12,241 bases of DNA from JACPSX01 sp035288405 [NCBI: bacterium] (GTDB lineage Bacteria > JACPSX01). Position numbers and translations under genes: made by a program. Shown here one piece after another: positions 5,706 to 12,241 of the stretch (position 1 is the stretch's first letter; each line of letters starts with the position of its first letter). The stretch spans positions 1 through 12,241 of the forward strand of contig DATEAK010000023.1 in the NCBI GenBank assembly GCA_035288405.1, given 5' to 3'. Below the pieces are notes generated by a model. It did not search any database. It was not told where the DNA came from and saw only the letters and a program-made list of their open reading frames with translations.

Positions 5706-6695
5706 ATGAAGAAACTTGCACTCTGGACGCTTCTGCTTTTCCCGGTGGTCACAGTCGCTTTGCTGGGGTTCGCCCTGGAGGGATACACAGCGGAAATGAG
5801 TGGGACACTCACCAACATCCGCTTCTCCTTCAACAAGAACGCCGGGCAGACTCCGCAGTACGTGGCCGACACCAGGGGATTTTTCAAGAAGTACGGGTTG
5901 AAGGTCGAACGGATCGAATTCAGCAACAACCCGGACATGGTGGCGGCGCTTGACCGGGGCCATCTGGAGATGATGGCTTCCATACCCGGTTCACCCCTGA
6001 GCGCCCGGGAGCAAGGGTACGATCTGGTCGCGTTCATGCAGAACGAAACCTCTAACTTCGCGGCCCCGGACTCCGGTGCGCTCATCGCCCGGCGTGGCAG
6101 CGGCATCAAATCCGTTGCGGATCTGAAGGGGAAGATCGTCGCCTGCCTCTATCTGAGCAGCCAGGACTGCATAGATTCCAAGTACGTCATCAAGAAAGCC
6201 GGCGTCGATCTAAAGTCGATTACCTTTATTGAAGCCAATTTCGGCACCCATTTCGATCTCCTGAGGTCTGGTCAAGTGGATGCTGTAAGCACAGTCAACC
6301 CTTTCACCACGCAGATCCTCACCAAAGGGGCGGGGGACTTGCTCGCATGGAATTACATCGAGTCGAATCCGGGCCAGCCCCTCGGCGCGTGGTGGGCGAA
6401 AAAGCAGTGGGTCACCAAAAACCCCCAAGTCGTAAGGGCTTTCCAACGGGCCATCAAGGATGCGATCGACTTCCTCCGGCAGGACAAGGTGCGGGCGCGA
6501 GAGGTTGTCGCCGAATACACCGGGCTGGATAAGGGGTTACTCACAGAGATGGCACCGTTGAACTGGAACTATCATGTCGATCCCCAGGCTTGGCAGCAGG
6601 AAGCGAAGATCCTGGTTGAGATGGGCGCCTTGCAGAAGATGCCGAAACCGGAGGAGTATTTCGCTGAACAGATCAAGGAGTATTTCAAGAAATAA
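5706..6695 (+). CDS. Periplasmic substrate-binding protein, NMT1/SsuA-like
   Basis: This 329-residue protein is the solute-binding component of the importer. It has an N-terminal Sec signal (MKKLALWTLLLFPVVTVALL) with cleavage likely after A23 or A29. No lipobox Cys is present, so it should be soluble in the periplasm, which suggests a Gram-negative cell. The mature part has the NMT1/SsuA two-lobe pattern: NAGQTPQYVADTRGFFKKYGL early, then NNPDMVAALDRGHLEMMAS, SVADLKGKIVACL, and LLRSGQVDAVSTVNPFTTQI in the second lobe. GGAGG lies 8 bases before the ATG. It is the third transporter gene, about 175 bases after the permease. The long gap without a visible promoter or terminator may hold a processing or differential-expression signal. 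The ligand is unknown. Relatives bind nitrate, sulfonates, pyrimidine precursors or aromatic acids. Confidence 0.92.
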   Translation: MKKLALWTLLLFPVVTVALLGFALEGYTAEMSGTLTNIRFSFNKNAGQTPQYVADTRGFFKKYGLKVERIEFSNNPDMVAALDRGHLEMMASIPGSPLSAREQGYDLVAFMQNETSNFAAPDSGALIARRGSGIKSVADLKGKIVACLYLSSQDCIDSKYVIKKAGVDLKSITFIEANFGTHFDLLRSGQVDAVSTVNPFTTQILTKGAGDLLAWNYIESNPGQPLGAWWAKKQWVTKNPQVVRAFQRAIKDAIDFLRQDKVRAREVVAEYTGLDKGLLTEMAPLNWNYHVDPQAWQQEAKILVEMGALQKMPKPEEYFAEQIKEYFKK

Positions 6696-6696
6696 G

Positions 6697-6709
6697 GGCC
6701 CGGAGGGCC
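6697..6709 (+). other. Short GC-rich stem-loop after the binding-protein gene
   Basis: GGCCC and GGGCC pair around a GGA loop two bases after the stop codon. There is no U-tract, so it is not a classic terminator. In ABC operons a stem-loop here can stabilise the binding-protein mRNA, but the stem is only 5 bp. This is a weak call. Confidence 0.3.
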
Positions 6710-6779
6710 GGCACTCGCTTCATGGCCATGGCTACCTGATTCCCCCGAGCAAGTGACTTCTCAGGGAGGAGGGTTCACA

Positions 6780-7283
6780 ATGAAGCAGCTCGTATCCAGA
6801 GGGGAAAATTATACGGAGATGTTGCCGAGTTTCCGGAGCCTCATCCTGAAGTTGGGAGTCCAGGCAGACGATGCCGTGATTTTTTCCGGTTGCCCCGGAA
6901 CCTGTTACTCTATGGCCACCTTCCTGGCCTTCGGGATCAGGGACCTAGGCTTTAAAATCTATTTCGCCGTCAATTCCGACTTGAACCAACTGTGGCACCT
7001 CGACTACGTGGATCATCTGGGAATGGTTGGAGCCAATAAGGTAGAGCCAGTGCAAGCCCAAGTGCTCATCCTGATGTCGGGCCTCATGAGGGTTCCATTG
7101 GAAGGTACGCTCAGCCTCGTCCGAGAGGCCTTGGCACCCGGGGGACATATTATCGGGGAGACAGTCGTCCCTGGACTGTTTGAAGACTCGAAATGGGATC
7201 AACAGATCCCGTTTCATGGCTTTTTTGAATTTGAAATGCGCAATCCCGCTTCTTACCTGGCTATCGAGGAAAAGAAAGGCTGA
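6780..7283 (+). CDS. DUF2124-like protein of unknown function
   Basis: This 167-residue cytoplasmic protein has no signal peptide or membrane segment. Its pattern resembles DUF2124, a family I know mainly from methanogenic archaea. VIFSGCPGTCYSMATFLAFGIRD (about 33-55) contains C38 and C42, LILMSGLMRVPLEG lies around 96-109, and GETVVPGLFEDSKW near 126-139 is followed by a hydrophobic/acidic C-terminus. The SGCPGTC loop could bind a metal, thiolate or phosphate, but no function is established. I choose the ATG at 6780, preceded by GGGAGGAGGG. A GTG at 6753 would add nine residues but lies upstream of that ribosome-binding site. It sits between the transporter and the GatC-like/amidase pair, 34 bases before the latter. 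This placement suggests a role tied to the imported compound. The family match is from memory and should be confirmed. Confidence 0.6.
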   Translation: MKQLVSRGENYTEMLPSFRSLILKLGVQADDAVIFSGCPGTCYSMATFLAFGIRDLGFKIYFAVNSDLNQLWHLDYVDHLGMVGANKVEPVQAQVLILMSGLMRVPLEGTLSLVREALAPGGHIIGETVVPGLFEDSKWDQQIPFHGFFEFEMRNPASYLAIEEKKG

Positions 7284-7317
7284 AGAATCCGGAAGAAGTT
7301 TCACACGAGGATTCTCT

Positions 7318-7515
7318 ATGTCTGCGAACGCAGAGCTGCTCAAAACGATTTTCCAAGAACTCCTGAACTTTGATCCCCATCCGGATGATCTGGAAACCCT
7401 TTCGCAAATGATCGACACCCTCAAGCAAGATACAGCCAGGCTGGAGGAAGTAGACACCACAGGGGTAAATCCAGCTTTCCTCTCCGAACCATTTGCCGGG
7501 CCCCGGAAAGTCTAA
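7318..7515 (+). CDS. GatC-like small protein, AtzG type
   Basis: This 65-residue protein resembles GatC, the small subunit of the tRNA-dependent amidotransferase GatCAB. The shared part is the helical segment LETLSQMIDTLKQDTARL followed by EEVDTTGVNPAFLSEP, close to the GatC pattern L-x-x-V-D-T-x-G-V-x-P. It is shorter than GatC (about 95 residues). In length and position it matches AtzG, the GatC-derived partner that stabilises the amidase AtzE in cyanuric acid breakdown. The amidase gene follows after one base and no GatB is present, so a role in tRNA amidation is unlikely. The ATG at 7318 follows CGAGG by 7 bases. The open frame back to 7180 overlaps the previous gene and is not used. It probably wraps around and stabilises the amidase, which is inference from GatC/AtzG structures. 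Confidence 0.75.
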   Translation: MSANAELLKTIFQELLNFDPHPDDLETLSQMIDTLKQDTARLEEVDTTGVNPAFLSEPFAGPRKV

Positions 7516-7516
7516 G

Positions 7517-8929
7517 ATGGATCAATCTCTCCTCTTTGCACCCATCCGCGAGCTGGCTCACAAGATACGAGAAGGCGAGACCAGTTCCCTTAGCGTCATG
7601 GAAAGCCTTCTGGAGAGGATCAACCGCTTAAACCCGCAAGTCCAGGCCTATTTGACGGTTTCCCAGGAACGCTCCCTGGAAGCTGCGCAGCAGAAGGACA
7701 GGGAGATGCGTGCGGGGAAAAACTCTGGACCCTTGCACGGCGTACCTCTTGCCCTGAAAGACAACATAGAAACTAAAGGTCTCAGGACCACCAACGGGGC
7801 CAAGCGGCTTCACGATCATATTCCCTCTGCAGATGCCACGATCGTCAAGAAGCTAAAAAAAGCTGGGGCTATTATTTTCGGCAAGCTCAACATGCACGAA
7901 ATTGCCCTGGGTGGTACGACAGACAACCCTCACTACGGCTTCACCAGAAATCCCTGGGATAGCAGCCGGATTCCCGGCGGGTCCAGCGGAGGCTCCGCAT
8001 CCGCCGTCGCCGCAGGGATGTGCCCTGCCTCTTTCGGGACCGATACGGCCGGAAGCATCCGCATACCCGCAGCGCTCTGCGGAATCGTCGGTCTCAAGTC
8101 CACGCTCGGACGCGTTAGCCGCTCGGGAGTGTTTCTTCTAAGCTGGTCCATGGACTGCGTTGGTCCCATCACGAGAACCGTCCGGGATGCTGCCCTCTTG
8201 CTGGAGGTAATCGGAGGATTTGACCCCAAGGATCCTGTCACCTCGAGGAAACGACTTCCCCGGTACACAGAGGAACTCGAGGCGGGAATAAAGGGCATCC
8301 GGGTGGGCGTCTGCAAGGAGTACTTCTCCGACCTCGTGGAACCCGACGTCCATCGCGCTTTTCAGGGCGCCATGACGGAGATTTCCCGCTTGGGAATCGA
8401 TGTAGTCGAGCTTCCCCTGAATCTTGAGCGTGCCCACGTTTCTGCGGCTCATGAAATCATACTGGCATCAGAGGCCGCCACGTACTATGAACCTCACCTG
8501 AGAGCGGGTATCGGAGACTTCGGCCCGGATGTCCGCTTGCGGCTCCAGCGTGGCCTGGCGATTCCGGCGGTTCACTATTTGAAAGCCCAGCAAGTCAGAA
8601 CCGTGATCCAGCAGCGGTTCCGGGATCTTTTTGACCAGATCGACGTCATGGCCTCACCCACGGTTGCTGTCCCGGCTCCTCTCAGGGGTCAACAAAACGT
8701 CTCGGCGGGAGGAATTCAGAGGAGTCTGAGAGAGGCCCTAGTCAGTTTGACTCTGCCCGTTAATCTCGTGGGTTTTCCGGCCATCACGGTCCCCTGTGGA
8801 TTCAGTTCCGAGGGTTTGCCCCTCGGCCTCCAACTCGTGGGGCGGCCTTTTGACGAAGCAACCCTGTTGCGGGTCGCCCATGGCTTTGAGTCAGCAACGC
8901 CGTGGAAAGATCAGAGGCCTCCACTGTAA
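7517..8929 (+). CDS. Amidase-signature hydrolase, GatA/AtzE-like
   Basis: This 470-residue enzyme is an amidase-signature hydrolase, which cleaves amide or related C-N bonds. The Ser-cisSer-Lys triad is intact: K81 (PLALKDNIETKG), S156 in the glycine/serine-rich motif PGGSSGGSAS, and S180 in FGTDTAGSIRIPA. The 24-residue spacing of the two serines matches FAAH Ser217/Ser241. The C-terminal part contains the usual NLVGFPAITVPCGFSSEGLP and PLGLQLVGRPFDEATLL. Length agrees with AtzE and GatA. The ATG at 7517 is one base after the GatC-like stop, with GGAAAG nearby. An upstream in-frame start at 7493 would overlap that gene. With its small partner and without GatB, it most resembles AtzE-type hydrolases rather than the tRNA amidotransferase. 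The substrate is unknown. A carboxylated urea, amide or cyclic-imide-derived product is plausible. Confidence 0.93.
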   Translation: MDQSLLFAPIRELAHKIREGETSSLSVMESLLERINRLNPQVQAYLTVSQERSLEAAQQKDREMRAGKNSGPLHGVPLALKDNIETKGLRTTNGAKRLHDHIPSADATIVKKLKKAGAIIFGKLNMHEIALGGTTDNPHYGFTRNPWDSSRIPGGSSGGSASAVAAGMCPASFGTDTAGSIRIPAALCGIVGLKSTLGRVSRSGVFLLSWSMDCVGPITRTVRDAALLLEVIGGFDPKDPVTSRKRLPRYTEELEAGIKGIRVGVCKEYFSDLVEPDVHRAFQGAMTEISRLGIDVVELPLNLERAHVSAAHEIILASEAATYYEPHLRAGIGDFGPDVRLRLQRGLAIPAVHYLKAQQVRTVIQQRFRDLFDQIDVMASPTVAVPAPLRGQQNVSAGGIQRSLREALVSLTLPVNLVGFPAITVPCGFSSEGLPLGLQLVGRPFDEATLLRVAHGFESATPWKDQRPPL

Positions 8930-8985
8930 AAAACGCGCCTACTCAGCACAACAGGCCCAACGAAACGAAAGGAAGACTTCCAGAG

Positions 8986-9984
8986 ATGAACGAGATTTCT
9001 GTAATCCAATACGGACTGGGTCCTATCGGCAGAATGATCACCCGCTGCCTTCTCGAGCGCCCGAAAATCCGCATCGTGGGGGCCATCGATATCGACCCTG
9101 CATTGGCGGGGAAAGATCTGGGCGAGGTGGCCGAACTCGGGAAGGATCTCGGGGTCCCTGTTTCTTCGGACGCCTCTCAGGTCCTGTCCTCGTCTCCATC
9201 CGGAGTCGTCATTCTGACGACCGGATCCTCGCTGAGCAAGGTAGCTCCCCAGATAGAACAGATTCTTGCCAAGGGCCACGCAGTGGTCTCAACCTGCGAA
9301 GAGCTGTCCTACCCGTGGAAAACGCAGCCCGACCTGGCCCGGCGCATTGACCAGGTGGCCCGCCAGCACAACGTTGCAGTTTTGGGAACCGGCGTCAATC
9401 CCGGTTTCCTCATGGACTTCCTCCCTCTGGCCGTGACCGCCTTGTGCACGGAAGTGAAATCCATTCGTGTCGGACGAGTCCAAGATGCTTCCAAGCGCCG
9501 CCTCCCCTTCCAGCAAAAGATCGGCGCAGGGCTCGACACGGATCAGTTTGACGCCCGGCTTAAGGACGGTTCCTTACGCCACGTGGGGCTCACCGAGTCG
9601 ATTCACATGATCGCCGCGAGACTGGGATGGGAGGTGGAAAGAATCGATGAGCGAATCGTGCCCGTCATCGCCGGCGCTCCCGTGGCCAGCGCGGAAATCC
9701 AGGTTTCGCCGGGACAAGTGGCGGGCATCGAACAGCTTGGGGATGGAATCATCGATGGGGAAGCTCGCATCCGTTTGTATATGAGGATGTCCTTGCAGGA
9801 ATCCGAATCCTACGAAAGCATCGAAATTAACGGCTCGCCGTATTTGAAGTCCGTGATGCCCGACGGCGTCCACGGAGATATGGCCACGACCGCAGTCGTC
9901 ATCAACGCAATCCCGGTCATACTGCGGGCAGAACCGGGACTGCGGACGATGGCCGACCTCCCTCCCGTATCATACTGGGAATGA
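8986..9984 (+). CDS. DapB-N/2,4-diaminopentanoate dehydrogenase-like oxidoreductase
   Basis: This 332-residue protein begins with a Rossmann dinucleotide-binding fold (YGLGPIGRMITRCL, GxGxxG at G10-G15) and the acidic second strand VGAIDIDPALAGKDLGE. This is the N-terminal domain seen in dihydrodipicolinate reductases and in 2,4-diaminopentanoate dehydrogenase. The C-terminus (about 293-326: DGVHGDMATTAVVINAIP, then LRAEPGLRTMADLP) matches the end of the 2,4-diaminopentanoate dehydrogenase group, which deaminates an amino acid with NAD(P)+ in ornithine fermentation. A true DapB is shorter (about 270 residues). The middle contains GTGVNPGFLMDFLPLA. I choose the ATG at 8986, which follows AAAGGAAG by about 9 bases. 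It lies 56 bases after the amidase and is the last gene of the block. It may oxidise or reductively deaminate an amino compound released upstream. The substrate is inference. Confidence 0.82.
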   Translation: MNEISVIQYGLGPIGRMITRCLLERPKIRIVGAIDIDPALAGKDLGEVAELGKDLGVPVSSDASQVLSSSPSGVVILTTGSSLSKVAPQIEQILAKGHAVVSTCEELSYPWKTQPDLARRIDQVARQHNVAVLGTGVNPGFLMDFLPLAVTALCTEVKSIRVGRVQDASKRRLPFQQKIGAGLDTDQFDARLKDGSLRHVGLTESIHMIAARLGWEVERIDERIVPVIAGAPVASAEIQVSPGQVAGIEQLGDGIIDGEARIRLYMRMSLQESESYESIEINGSPYLKSVMPDGVHGDMATTAVVINAIPVILRAEPGLRTMADLPPVSYWE

Positions 9985-9992
9985 GGATCCGG
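9985..9992. other. Convergent gene ends, 8-base gap
   Basis: The dehydrogenase stop (9982-9984) and the aminotransferase stop (9993-9995, minus strand) are separated by 8 bases with no room for a terminator hairpin. Transcripts from the two sides may overlap at their 3' ends. No stem plus U-tract is visible within either gene end. Confidence 0.55.
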
Positions 9993-10907
9993 CTAGAGGG
10001 AACTGCGTGCAGCAGCCACCTTGCGGGCCTGCTCGATAATATCCACTCCAGTGAGTTCAGCCCACGCCGCCAGAAGCCGGCGAGTAACCGGCCCTGGCAC
10101 TTCCTTCCCCACACGCCTGCCGTTGAAAGTTGCCACCGGAAACAAGGTGAAGCTGTTGGCGGTGATCATCATTTCGTCTGCCATGTAGAGATCGTACGGA
10201 GTCAAGTTGATTGCCGAAACCTCCAAACCGATCTTGGCGGCAAGGCCCGTGAGAGCCTGGCGGGTAATGCCGCCCAAAATGTTCTGGTCTTTCGGGCTAA
10301 TTAACTTCCCTTCTTGCACCATGAAGAAGTTAGAGGAAGCCCCCTCAGCGACATGGCCTTCCAGATCCAACATCAGGGCAAACGCTTCGGGATCAACGGC
10401 GCGGGCCTCCATTTCCGCCAAAATATGGTTTAGTTTGTTTGGAAGCTTGGCGCGAGGGTCCAGGCACTGAGGAGGGGTCCGCCGTGTCGACACCAGGACC
10501 AGTGCGATACCCTGCTCGTAGTTCTTTACAAACCGGTCAAAGGGAGGGGGAACACAATGGATGATCACCGTAGCCCTCCCTTCCGGCCGGAACATTCCAA
10601 CCCCCCGAGAGATTCTCTGCACGAGGAGAAAGTCATCATCGGAACCCAAGAAATGGCGGTTTCGGTTGAATACCTCCACGGTGATGTCGCAGACCTGCTG
10701 AGCGGTCAAACCGATATCGAGCCCGATGTATTTGAGAGAGCGAAACAGCCGGTCCACATGTTCCTTGAGCTTGAAGGGCCGGTGCCCGAAGGTCCGCGCG
10801 ATGTCATACACCCCGTCTCCAAAAACGAATCCCCGATCATACATGGAGATCCTGACCTCGCCTTCCGGAATATATTCTCCGTTACAATAAGCAATTCGTT
10901 CCGCCAT
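9993..10907 (-). CDS. Class IV PLP-dependent aminotransferase (D-amino-acid/branched-chain type)
   Basis: This 304-residue protein is a fold-type IV aminotransferase, the group of IlvE, D-alanine aminotransferase and aminodeoxychorismate lyase. Typical features are YCNGEYIPEGEVRISMYDRG at the N-terminus, FGDGVYDIARTF near 29-40, K154 as the likely Schiff-base lysine (DPRAKLPNKLNHILAEMEA), and E188 in AEGASSNFF, which contacts the pyridine nitrogen of PLP. ILGGITRQALTGLA near 220 is the phosphate-binding segment. Length is right for IlvE or DAT. The ATG at 10907 follows GAGG by 6 bases. The gene lies 20 bases downstream of the hydantoinase B gene, so they are likely co-transcribed. It may transaminate a D- or L-amino acid made from a cyclic amide. 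D- versus L-specificity cannot be told from the sequence. Confidence 0.9.
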   Translation of the reverse strand: MAERIAYCNGEYIPEGEVRISMYDRGFVFGDGVYDIARTFGHRPFKLKEHVDRLFRSLKYIGLDIGLTAQQVCDITVEVFNRNRHFLGSDDDFLLVQRISRGVGMFRPEGRATVIIHCVPPPFDRFVKNYEQGIALVLVSTRRTPPQCLDPRAKLPNKLNHILAEMEARAVDPEAFALMLDLEGHVAEGASSNFFMVQEGKLISPKDQNILGGITRQALTGLAAKIGLEVSAINLTPYDLYMADEMMITANSFTLFPVATFNGRRVGKEVPGPVTRRLLAAWAELTGVDIIEQARKVAAARSSL

Positions 10908-10927
10908 GTCTCGCCTCGCTTTTCGAG

Positions 10928-12241
10928 CTAGCTACTGCCCCCCTTGGGGCCATTCCCATCTGCCTGTCTTGATTCTCGAAGTTGTACGGTCTTTTTCTCA
11001 TCTACCGACAGGTCTCTAGGGTCGAGAACAACCCCATAATCCCTTTCCGCCGCCTGAATTGAAGTGTATCCGTCGCTTACGTCGGCCGCGACCAAATCCG
11101 GAGGCCGACTGTAAGGATCTCCCCAGCCACCGCCACCCCCCTTGAAAATGCAAATCCGATCCCCCGGTATCACCTGAGACTCCAGGCACCGTCCCGGGGG
11201 AACCTCCACATCGCCCGTCTCCCTCTGCAGGATGCAACGATTCGGGCTCCCATGTTTCCCTCCGCACAGGCCCGAGGAAGGATATTTCCCGCCCCATACC
11301 ATCAAAGCAGCAGAGGCCTCATGATCGATCATGCGTTCCACCGTTTTCACCCCCGGCCCACCTCGCCACCTCCCGGGGCCGCAGGAATCCTGGATAAACT
11401 CTCTTTCCTCGATAAAATGGGGGTATTGCACTTCGCTCATCTCTACCGTGGTATACGCCATCCCTCCCCGCGTAATGCAGAGGCCTCCCCAGCCGTCATG
11501 ACAGAAAGCAGCACCGTCTCCTCCGTTCATCATCACAAAGTTCAACGACAAATAAGGCTTCCCCGTCCTTGGATCGATGCCCGAAATGACCGGTTCCACC
11601 TTCTTATCCCACATGGTGCCGACCCGATTTGGAATCGCTTTTGAAAGGGCCAGAGTCACCACCTCGGCGATTTCGGCGCCGGGATGAATCGTGCAGAAGC
11701 CCGTGGCGGCCCCCTCACGGGGATTGACCACGCTCCCTTCCGGCGCAATCAAGCTGACGGGCCTGAAGATCCCCTCGTTTTTCGGGATCTCCGGGTCCAA
11801 AACACCACACAGGGCGATGAACGTCCAGGACCAGGTGTTCCCCAACGGGCTGTTAGCAAATCCTCTGACTTGGGGACTTGAACCGTTGAAATCCACCTTC
11901 AGGTCGCTCCCCTGGATCGTGACAGTGGCGTGAAAGTGAATGTCAAAGTTGTAATATCCATCACCGTCCAAGTAGGAGCTAGCCTCGTAGGTCCCGTCGG
12001 GCCAGCCTTCTATCTCTGACCTCACTCTTCTTTCGCTGTAATCGAGGGCGTATTCGAGAGCCTCCACTACCGTCTCCGGACCAAACTCATCCAGGAGCTG
12101 ATGAATGCGGCGCTCGGCGATCCGGCACGAAGCAATCATCGCATCAATATCACCTTGAAACCATTCCTTGAACCGCGAGTTTCGGATCACCCAATCGTAA
12201 ATATCCCACTTCATCTGTCCTCGCTCACAGATGCGCAAGGG
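10928..12241 (-). CDS. Hydantoinase B/acetone carboxylase alpha-type protein, 5' end cut by window
   Basis: This is the C-terminal 437 or so codons of a HyuB-type protein (family length about 520-590). It is open at the right window edge, so the true start lies beyond 12241. The frame reads through the last bases without a stop, and the in-frame Met codons near the edge are probably internal. Visible family features include GFANSPLGNTW, NPREGAATGFCTIHPGAEIAE, GGDGAAFCHDGWGG, FIQDSCGPGRWRGGPGVKT and the glycine-rich end FKGGGGGWGDPYSR. HyuB pairs with HyuA in ATP-dependent N-methylhydantoinases, oxoprolinases and acetone or acetophenone carboxylases. HyuA would be expected upstream, outside the window. 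The aminotransferase gene follows after 20 bases. The family is firm, and the substrate (hydantoin, 5-oxoproline, ketone or other) is open. Confidence 0.9.
   Translation of the reverse strand, partial: PLRICERGQMKWDIYDWVIRNSRFKEWFQGDIDAMIASCRIAERRIHQLLDEFGPETVVEALEYALDYSERRVRSEIEGWPDGTYEASSYLDGDGYYNFDIHFHATVTIQGSDLKVDFNGSSPQVRGFANSPLGNTWSWTFIALCGVLDPEIPKNEGIFRPVSLIAPEGSVVNPREGAATGFCTIHPGAEIAEVVTLALSKAIPNRVGTMWDKKVEPVISGIDPRTGKPYLSLNFVMMNGGDGAAFCHDGWGGLCITRGGMAYTTVEMSEVQYPHFIEEREFIQDSCGPGRWRGGPGVKTVERMIDHEASAALMVWGGKYPSSGLCGGKHGSPNRCILQRETGDVEVPPGRCLESQVIPGDRICIFKGGGGGWGDPYSRPPDLVAADVSDGYTSIQAAERDYGVVLDPRDLSVDEKKTVQLRESRQADGNGPKGGSS

Noticed and set aside
5318-6109. Minus-strand open frame of 263 codons opposite the permease and binding-protein genes
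   Set aside because: It spans two recognised plus-strand genes and their gap, and its low-complexity composition matches no family.

Overview
The window looks like a bacterial chromosome segment of moderately high GC, probably from an uncultured, Gram-negative-type lineage (Desulfobacterota, NC10 and similar groups are possible). This placement is inference. It rests on a non-lipoprotein periplasmic binding protein, the Shine-Dalgarno-led gene layout, and the mix of families (UbiD, NitT/TauT transporter, GatC-like/amidase pair, hydantoinase B). No rRNA, tRNA, CRISPR array, insertion sequence or replication origin was seen.

Region 1 (1-2125) is accessory DNA. Two toxin-antitoxin-type pairs lie on the minus strand: a DUF433 antitoxin-like protein with a DUF5615 PIN-like protein (144-757, ATGA overlap), and a MazE/AbrB-type antitoxin with a MazF/PemK toxin (1216-1796, 16-base overlap). 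Between and beside them are two copies of a composite, hairpin-rich, non-coding repeat (about 1038-1208 and 1897-2123). Its purine-rich tail motif also occurs alone near 59-78 and 1867-1884.

Region 2 (2126-9984) is a plus-strand catabolic block. It begins with a UbiD-family prFMN-dependent decarboxylase behind a good sigma70-like promoter. After a second promoter come a complete NitT/TauT-type ABC importer (ATPase, permease, periplasmic binding protein), a DUF2124-like protein, a 65-residue GatC-like protein, an amidase-signature hydrolase with an intact Lys-Ser-Ser triad, and a Rossmann-fold dehydrogenase resembling 2,4-diaminopentanoate dehydrogenase. Gaps from the ATPase on are short (1 to about 175 bases), so most of this is probably one transcription unit.

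Region 3 (9993-12241) is a convergent minus-strand unit: the 3' part of a hydantoinase B/acetone carboxylase alpha-type gene, cut by the window edge, followed by a class IV PLP aminotransferase. Only 8 bases separate the two convergent stop codons.

Taken together, regions 2 and 3 suggest uptake and breakdown of a carboxylated, nitrogen-containing small molecule (amide, cyclic amide or amino-acid-like): import, C-N hydrolysis, dehydrogenation or transamination, and decarboxylation. The individual families are well supported. The pathway and its substrate are inference. The points most worth a second look are the AtzG/AtzE-like pair without GatB, the DUF2124-like protein inside a bacterial catabolic operon, and the substrate of the UbiD enzyme.
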